From Rotaria sp. Silwood1 (lineage: Eukaryota; Rotifera; Eurotatoria; Philodinida; Philodinidae), in assembly GCA_905250075.1 (NCBI GenBank), contig CAJNOP010000037.1, positions 1,034,993 through 1,098,992 on the forward strand: DNA of 64,000 bases, read 5' to 3'. Each line of letters opens with the position of its first letter. Within the stretch, counting starts at the first letter, position 1. Shown piece after piece: positions 58,446 to 64,000 of the stretch. Under the pieces are notes generated by a model, which was not told the DNA's origin, did not search any database, and was given only the letters and a program-made list of their open reading frames with translations. The translations under genes and the position numbers were made by a program.

Positions 58446-61400
58446 TTAAGGTTTATCAAGTTGCACCATAAGTAAACGAAAACTTATCGATGATGATGAT
58501 AACATTCTATTACATTCTTGTGAACTTATTGGTAATTTTAAATATTCTGTTTCAGTATTATTTTGATTAAATTCATAATGATAAATAATTGGTTGAATTT
58601 GTGATGTTGATGAATCACCATGTGGTCCTTTGAGTATAAAAAATTTTAAATCAATTGTTTGAGTTATTTTAGATTTAAGTACTAATTGATAACTTAATGA
58701 TCGTGTAATTGTTGTATGTGGATGTGGAATATTATCATTAATACGAGCACGTACTTGCCATTGATATTGTAATGCTGTAAAACGTGATGTTTCAAAATAA
58801 AGTTTAGCAACAAAATCATCGGTTCGAAATGGTTTTAATATAAGATCTATACAAAAATAAAAACAAATTAACATTGTATTTATGATTTTGTTTTTTTCTT
58901 TTTTTTTGTGTTTGTTTTAGCAAATCTATAATGTAAAAGTTATTTAATAATTATCTATTTAACTTAAAAATATTTTCTACAAAACTTGTGTTAAAATAGT
59001 TATATCTACAAGATTATTAGAAGAAAAATTCAAATAGCTCTATACTTATCATCATATGATTACATGCATAATACTAATTAATAAGAACTAAATGTCAAAT
59101 ATACCTATGAAAAATCTGATATATATAGCAAAAATTTTAACGACAAATGCAAAATGGCTTATATTGTCGTTAAACATGCACCAGGAAAGATAATTATTAC
59201 TTGAAATATCATTATCATGATCCACAACAAACCAGAATAATGTAACTCTAAAGTGGATACACGACAGAGAGTATTGCTAGTCACTCTTTTCATTATTCAA
59301 TCCAACAGCAACCATTATTTTTTAACCTTATTTGAACAAAGAATAAACCCAATATAATGTGATATAGATGGAACAACATAATGATTAAATTATTTCGAAA
59401 TAATCTTCTTGCACTCTAAGTCGATTGTTGACATTGATCATTGCTGTAAAAATTTCAAATAATGAAAGGATAAGTTTCTTGTCATTCTGATTTGGCAAAG
59501 CTTATTTATAGGATGCTGAAAAAAAATGTTTAACAACAACAGCATATTTTTGATTTCTTTTCTATTATGTCAAGCACCTAACTCAAAACTCGATCGGAAT
59601 TTTACTAGTCAATGAAATTTTCTATCTAGTATATTCTATGTCAAGATTTTTAAAGAAAATTGAGCATAGTAATTATCTAGTTTCAGTCGACTTTATTGAA
59701 GTTATTTTTCACTTTTTAAGAGAAGGCCATAGAAAATGCGACGACCCGACATTCTCTTCAGAACTTCGTACTCAAAAAAAAAACAGATTCGATAAAGTTT
59801 TCTGAAAATCAAAAGACTATCGTGACCACTTTTCTAGACAATCCTGTTATCATAATTCATCTATGAAATCTGGATATAAAATACATTAGATAGAGTATTC
59901 TATTGACTATTAAAATCACTATCTAGATTGGTGTTAATTACTTAACATTATAGCAAAGAAAATCAAAAATATTTTGTTGTTAAACTTTTCTCCATCAACT
60001 TTATCAATCATTTATATAATATTAATTTTTTTATTTAAATCATACACTGAGAAATATTCAAAATGATAAAATTGAAGTTCTTGTGACATTCTATTTTATC
60101 GAAAGAAATTCTATTGTTTTCAGACTTGAACTGCTTTTTTTTTTGCTGAGAAAAAAACTCTTTAATTTTTAATCGCTTACCACTAACTCCAATTTGATTA
60201 AGTGAAAGTAAATCAACTACTGTTTCAAGACATTTTTTCTCTTCATCATATACACGTTTTTGTGCTCGTATTGTATCAATTAATTCCAAACCAGTTTTAG
60301 TTGGATATTCACACGCAGCGAGATGTGATGATAAAGTATGAAATGGTCCATTCCAATTACAGCCAAGTAATAAATAATCACATACGGTAGGCCTATAAAT
60401 TAAGAGAATGCTTTTTTTTTTGTACTTTATAATTATATAGAGCGGTCCATAAGTAGCTTTACGATATAAGCTTCAAATATCTGCGCCGTTTCATTCTATA
60501 AAGGCTAATCTTTTTTTTCCATGTTAGAGAAGGCTTTAGAGTTTTTTCTTCCATGAAAAACTTGATGACCTTACAATTTGTAATATGAATCGAGAATTTT
60601 GAAGTATATCTTTTCGAAACTTCTATATAAACGAGCATTTGCAATAAGCCACAGTGATTCTCGCTCTCGTTTCATGATATTTAACAAAAGATAGATATCT
60701 ATATTGGAGACAAGAATAAAAAACCAGCCACATGTCACACAAGAAAACACGATCGAATATACTCGTCGAAGAACAAAGCATAGGCAATGAAACGTTTTGT
60801 TTCTAAGATAAGCTCAACAGTTTTTTTTTGTAGAATCTTCATTCGAGAGTTTGAAAACGGTAGAAGATGAGTTTTCGCATCTTACTGAGGTTGAACTCAC
60901 ATTTTGTTACGTATAACAATGATGGAGATCAGATAAAAAATGGCCATCTGCATAGAAGATGCATTTAAAGATGAGATTTTAATTTTCTCTCCTATGCAAA
61001 AAGTTACATGGTGAGGTAGAAATCTTTCACTGAGAAAAAAGGATGTTTCATTGTGAGTTTATTCACTATTGGAGATGTTTAATAGGCGTGTATCGTTAGT
61101 CAGTGAAGGCGAAAGGAAAATTTTGGCAAATTATTCTAGTTAAACTAACTCAAAATGATCATGCATCTCTTCTTCAGTTGTACTAAAGAATCCGTACTTC
61201 AATTCATTGACGATGTATGATCGAATATCTACTTGTACAAAATTCAATGTTTATTCAAGAAGGTTTCCTCAGTATACTTAATAGATAATATGTTGATATG
61301 GCTATTAGAAGCAGAAGAACTATTGGCGTTTGCGTACAACAAAAAATATGATGCACTACTCGTCTTAAGCCTTATGGCTTCGCAGTTCATGCAGGTTGAA

Positions 61401-62651
61401 CATGAATCGGTAGCAGAAATGTCCATGACGGCGCTGCCGCAATCGTGGTGACGGTAGCGGCAGCATTATTTTTGGAGGATATTTTAAAACTCTGTGAATT
61501 TATAGAATTTCTGCTTTTCAAACGAAATGGCTTGCGACTGAATGAATCTAATGGACACGTACCAATATTGCTGATTAAATACAGGCACAGCAGTAAAATT
61601 CAACACAGTGTTTTGAAATACATCGCGGCAGCGGCAGCTTTTCAACCGCGATGGACATATTTAGTCGGTAGCGGATAATATATGAATTGACCTTGTAACA
61701 AAGCGCTACAGTCAGACGGCAATGAAAATTTTGTACAATAATTTTTCGTCTATTTAGGCCTTTATCTGTACAATATAGGGTGGAATCGAGTCTACTCAAG
61801 TGTTTACTTGTCCTGGTGTTAGTCTATCCAGATTCATTGCTTTCCACCGCCTATAAATGAATGTATGCACACGCGAATCTGTTACGGTCATCTTCAACAC
61901 TGTAAAAAAAAATAGCAATTCAATATTAATAAAAAAATTTAGTCGTATAAAATCGAAATATTCAATTTTTATCGTAAAGCTATTTATGAACTATTCTAAA
62001 TATCAGATGAATTTTACAAACCGATCAGGACAATTTTGCCATTGATGCATTTTTATTTCTGAACGTAAAAATATTTGAAGGCAATAATCACATTGTATTG
62101 GTAATTCTGATATGGTTTTTTCCACTGCTAAGTTTCTTGTACAATTCGATTTAGAAATTTCACAACGACAATTTGGACTAAAAGATTATTTTCATTTATT
62201 AAGAACTGTTTTGTTTTTTTTCAATATGAACTTTTTCAAACATACCATGTTGTCTGTTCATCCTTTAATTTACAATCAGCTAATAAATGATTAAAACATG
62301 AAGCACACATAAGATGTCCATTAACACACTAGAAAAAACAACAGACCTTTTGTTTATGAAATAAAATTTCTTCATTCTTACTTGAAATATCGGTAATGTT
62401 GAAAGATCCAAACAAATACAACATGATAAAATAGAACTAAGACGATCTTCGAGTAAACGAGGTTTATCATTTGTTGTTATTTTACATTTTTTTGTTGGTG
62501 GTTCATCAATAATAGTTGAATCCGACATTGGATTATTTATTCCTATTGTTGATAACATTATTTCATTTGCATCAGAAGGTAGATTAACAATTTCTGATGT
62601 TAAATTTTGTTGTAGATCATTAGATATTGTTGTTGTTGCTATTTCAGTCAT
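58446..62651 (-). CDS. CYHR1: CYHR1/ZTRAF1, RING and zinc-finger protein
   Basis: Five exons on the minus strand: 62382-62651, 62246-62328, 62022-62177, 60181-60392 and 58446-58846. The product has 373 residues. A Ser/Thr-rich N-terminus precedes the RING: CCICLDL, then [20 protein letters not shown] and [11 protein letters not shown]. Next is a TRAF/SIAH-type zinc-binding segment: [46 protein letters not shown]. The C-terminal domain has [17 protein letters not shown] and ends at a region with FILKGPHGD. This order matches cysteine/histidine-rich protein 1 throughout. Its role is poorly known; a RING suggests ubiquitin-ligase activity. Intron 3 (1629 bp) carries a mariner-like element and intron 4 is 1334 bp, both far longer than other introns here. 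Confidence 0.88.
60436..62000. mobile_element. About 1.56 kb mariner-like element in CYHR1 intron 3
   Basis: The left end TATAGAGCGGTCCATAAGTA, followed by GCTTTACGATA, is matched in inverse at the right end (TATCGTAAAGCTATTTATGA, followed by ACTATTCTA). The inverted repeats are about 30 bp with a few mismatches, between 60436 and about 62000. A TA at each tip is compatible with Tc1/mariner insertion. No intact transposase is recognisable, so it is a non-autonomous or decayed copy. Its right end lies about 20 bp from CYHR1 exon 3. Confidence 0.65.
61405..61680. repeat. GC-rich inverted repeat nested in the mariner-like element
   Basis: Near the left, CGGTAGCAGAAATGTCCATG and GGCGCTGCCGC; near the right, GCGGCAGCGGCAG and CGCGATGGACATATTTAGTC followed by GGTAGCGG. 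These are inverted versions of one another with mismatches. The GC-rich ends contrast sharply with the AT-rich surroundings. Probably a second small foldback element inserted into the first. Confidence 0.4.
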
Positions 62652-63057
62652 TGAACTAGATCGATTTAAAAGAGAAATAAAAGGAATGACTAAAGTTTGA
62701 TCATATAAATTCCAAAAAAGACAAAAAAGGCCACGTGATAATGTTCAGTCAGCTGACGTCATATCTTTTTCTTTCATGTGAAAATTTCATTGGTTCATTC
62801 TAACCAGTTATTAAATATGATAAACCTCATTAAAAATTCATTTTATAAATAAATATAAATTATATTTGAAATTTTTTGAATTATGAAAAAGAATCTATTT
62901 AATTTTCTTTTAAAGATACATACGTTTTAAAATAAAACCAGAGCGCTATTGGTTGAGTTCGTTCACCGATGAGAGGGGTGCAATTGCAAAAGAAACAAAG
63001 TGTAAAGCATCTTTTTCTTCGATCGACAACTTTAATATTAACAAATCTATAATAAAA
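62652..63057. promoter_or_regulatory. Bidirectional promoter CYHR1/CHERP with CRE, E-box and CCAAT motifs
   Basis: A 406 bp region between divergent ATGs. It contains CACGTG at 62732-62737, the palindromic CRE TGACGTCA at 62754-62761, and two inverted CCAAT boxes (ATTGG) at 62789-62793 and 62948-62952. Such clusters are typical of shared promoters of housekeeping genes. On the minus strand a pyrimidine tract ends in GATCTAG 4 nt before the CYHR1 ATG, possibly a trans-splice acceptor. Confidence 0.6.
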
Positions 63058-64000
63058 ATGTCAATACCACAGCCTCCAGACGGTATTTATTCTCATCTTT
63101 TTAATCTACACATTTGATTTATATTATTTATTGTTTAGATCCTGAAACAAGAAATATTATTGAGAAACTTGCTAGTTTTGTTGCTCGTATGTTTTGTGAA
63201 TTTTATTAATATTTTCAAAAATTCTTTGCTTTTTTTCTTACTCTTATAACAACAGGTAATGGTCCAGAATTTGAAGCAGCAGCAAGACAAAAACATGAAA
63301 ATAATCCAAAATTTGCTTTTCTTCATGGTGGTGAATATCAACATTATTATGCATTTCGTGTTCAAGCCGAAAAAACTCGTAAATCTATTAAGAATGATTT
63401 GTTATTATTCGTCAGTTATTTTCGTTTTTTTTTTGTCTCAGTACTTCAACAACCACCCAATCCTTTTCATTTACCACCACCAAATATTCTTGCTCCACCA
63501 ACATCAATGTCTCATCATTCTTCTCGACCAACATTACCACCATTTCCTGGTCCTCCTCCACCACCTGGAACAAGTGGTCCACCTCCACCTTGGACAGTTT
63601 GTTTATATTTAATTCATTGAAAAAGAAAAGCATTAATAATAACTTTTATTTTATATAGCAACCACCACCGCCACATTTATTTCCATCGGGACCACCGCCA
63701 CCTCCTATGCCTATTCCGCCCATTCCACCACCACCTGCAGTTGTTATTGAACAAGCATTTCAACAACAAATTCAAACATTACAAGAACGTTTAAGACAAA
63801 GTGAAATAAATCTTGCTGCACAACATGATTCAATGCAATTAAATAAAAAAGTATTTTATTTTTGAAAATTTTCATAAATTTTTATATGTTTTTTTTTGTT
63901 TGTTAGACAAAAGTTCAAGAAAATATTCGATCTGCTAGACAAGCACGTATAGCAGCACAAGCAGTTGAATCAAATATTAATATGAATGAACTTGATCAAA
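63058..64000 (+). CDS. CHERP: CHERP-like SURP-domain splicing factor, 5' part (runs off the window)
   Basis: Exons 63058-63082, 63139-63186, 63256-63378, 63442-63596, 63659-63850 and 63907 to the end; introns are 56-69 bp. The start MSIPQPPDDPETRNIIEKLA and the SURP module (FVARNGPEFEAAARQKHENN, PKFAFLHGGEYQHYYAFRV) match CHERP. A proline-rich region follows (PPPPPGTSGPPPP, GPPPPPMPIPPIPPPP), then a coiled coil (IQTLQERLRQSEINL) and MNELD, where CHERP goes into its CID-like domain. CHERP is a nuclear U2 snRNP-associated factor also linked to ER calcium handling. SF4 or SR140 are less likely because the SURP motif sits at the very N-terminus. The gene continues past 64000. Confidence 0.87.

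Noticed and set aside
61233..61678. Overlapping frames on both strands
   Set aside because: They lie inside the mariner-like element and nested foldback in the CYHR1 intron, with no family match.
63259..63633. Long frames across the proline-rich segment on both strands
   Set aside because: They ignore the splice sites at 63378/63442 and 63596/63659; the spliced CHERP reading explains the region.

Overview
The window is AT-rich eukaryotic DNA, with most genes split by short (about 45-85 bp) GT-AG introns, AT-biased codon use, divergent rhodopsin-type receptors and many small inverted-repeat elements. Taken together this looks like an invertebrate metazoan, and a bdelloid rotifer (Rotaria/Adineta type) is my best guess. 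The assignment rests on gene style and content, not on a database match. Exon coordinates below were read by hand from splice sites and reading frame.

Layout. 1-2.9 kb: 3' part of an SHPRH-type SNF2/RING ubiquitin ligase, followed 168 bp later by an intronless NodB-type polysaccharide deacetylase. 3.4-3.8 kb: a four-TM orphan. 4.15-4.49 kb: a long palindromic MITE. 5.3-5.5 kb: a decayed thioredoxin-fold fragment. 7.6-8.6 kb: a receptor. 9-13.7 kb: mostly non-coding, with remnants. 13.8-15.1 kb: RPL21 and LSM7 in tandem. 15.1-24 kb: an 8.9 kb stretch without a recognisable gene. 24.0-25.7 kb: a second receptor. 28.5-29.2 kb: a prolyl-4-hydroxylase-like gene with two frame breaks. 31.35-35.4 kb: a GABARAP/ATG8, a SWEET transporter and RBM34, all on the + strand. 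37.3-38.3 kb: a TIR element built from repeats. 39.9-40.4 kb: a small orphan with an N-terminal lipidation-type sequence. 42.0-42.6 and 43.66-43.79 kb: two structured foldback elements. 45.3-48.2 kb (-): a SNX7/30-like sorting nexin followed by ACTL6A/BAF53. 52.8-55.0 kb (-): an atypical Rho GTPase followed by ALG13. 58.4-62.7 kb (-): CYHR1/ZTRAF1, carrying a mariner-like element in an intron. 63.06 kb to the end (+): the 5' part of CHERP, divergent from CYHR1 across a 406 bp promoter with CRE, E-box and CCAAT motifs.

The most system-like signal is gene organisation. Several same-strand neighbours are 164-516 bp apart (SHPRH-deacetylase, RPL21-LSM7, ATG8-SWEET, SWEET-RBM34, SNX-ACTL6A, Rho-ALG13). 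In each case the downstream gene has a 3' splice site-like AG a few bases, sometimes zero, before its ATG, with no donor between the genes. This fits polycistronic transcription resolved by spliced-leader trans-splicing, which is known in bdelloids. The second theme is a set of non-autonomous foldback elements. Several carry internal tandem arrays: 20 bp units in a hAT-like element, roughly 165 bp units in the 985 bp element, and 10 bp units in a 132 bp element.
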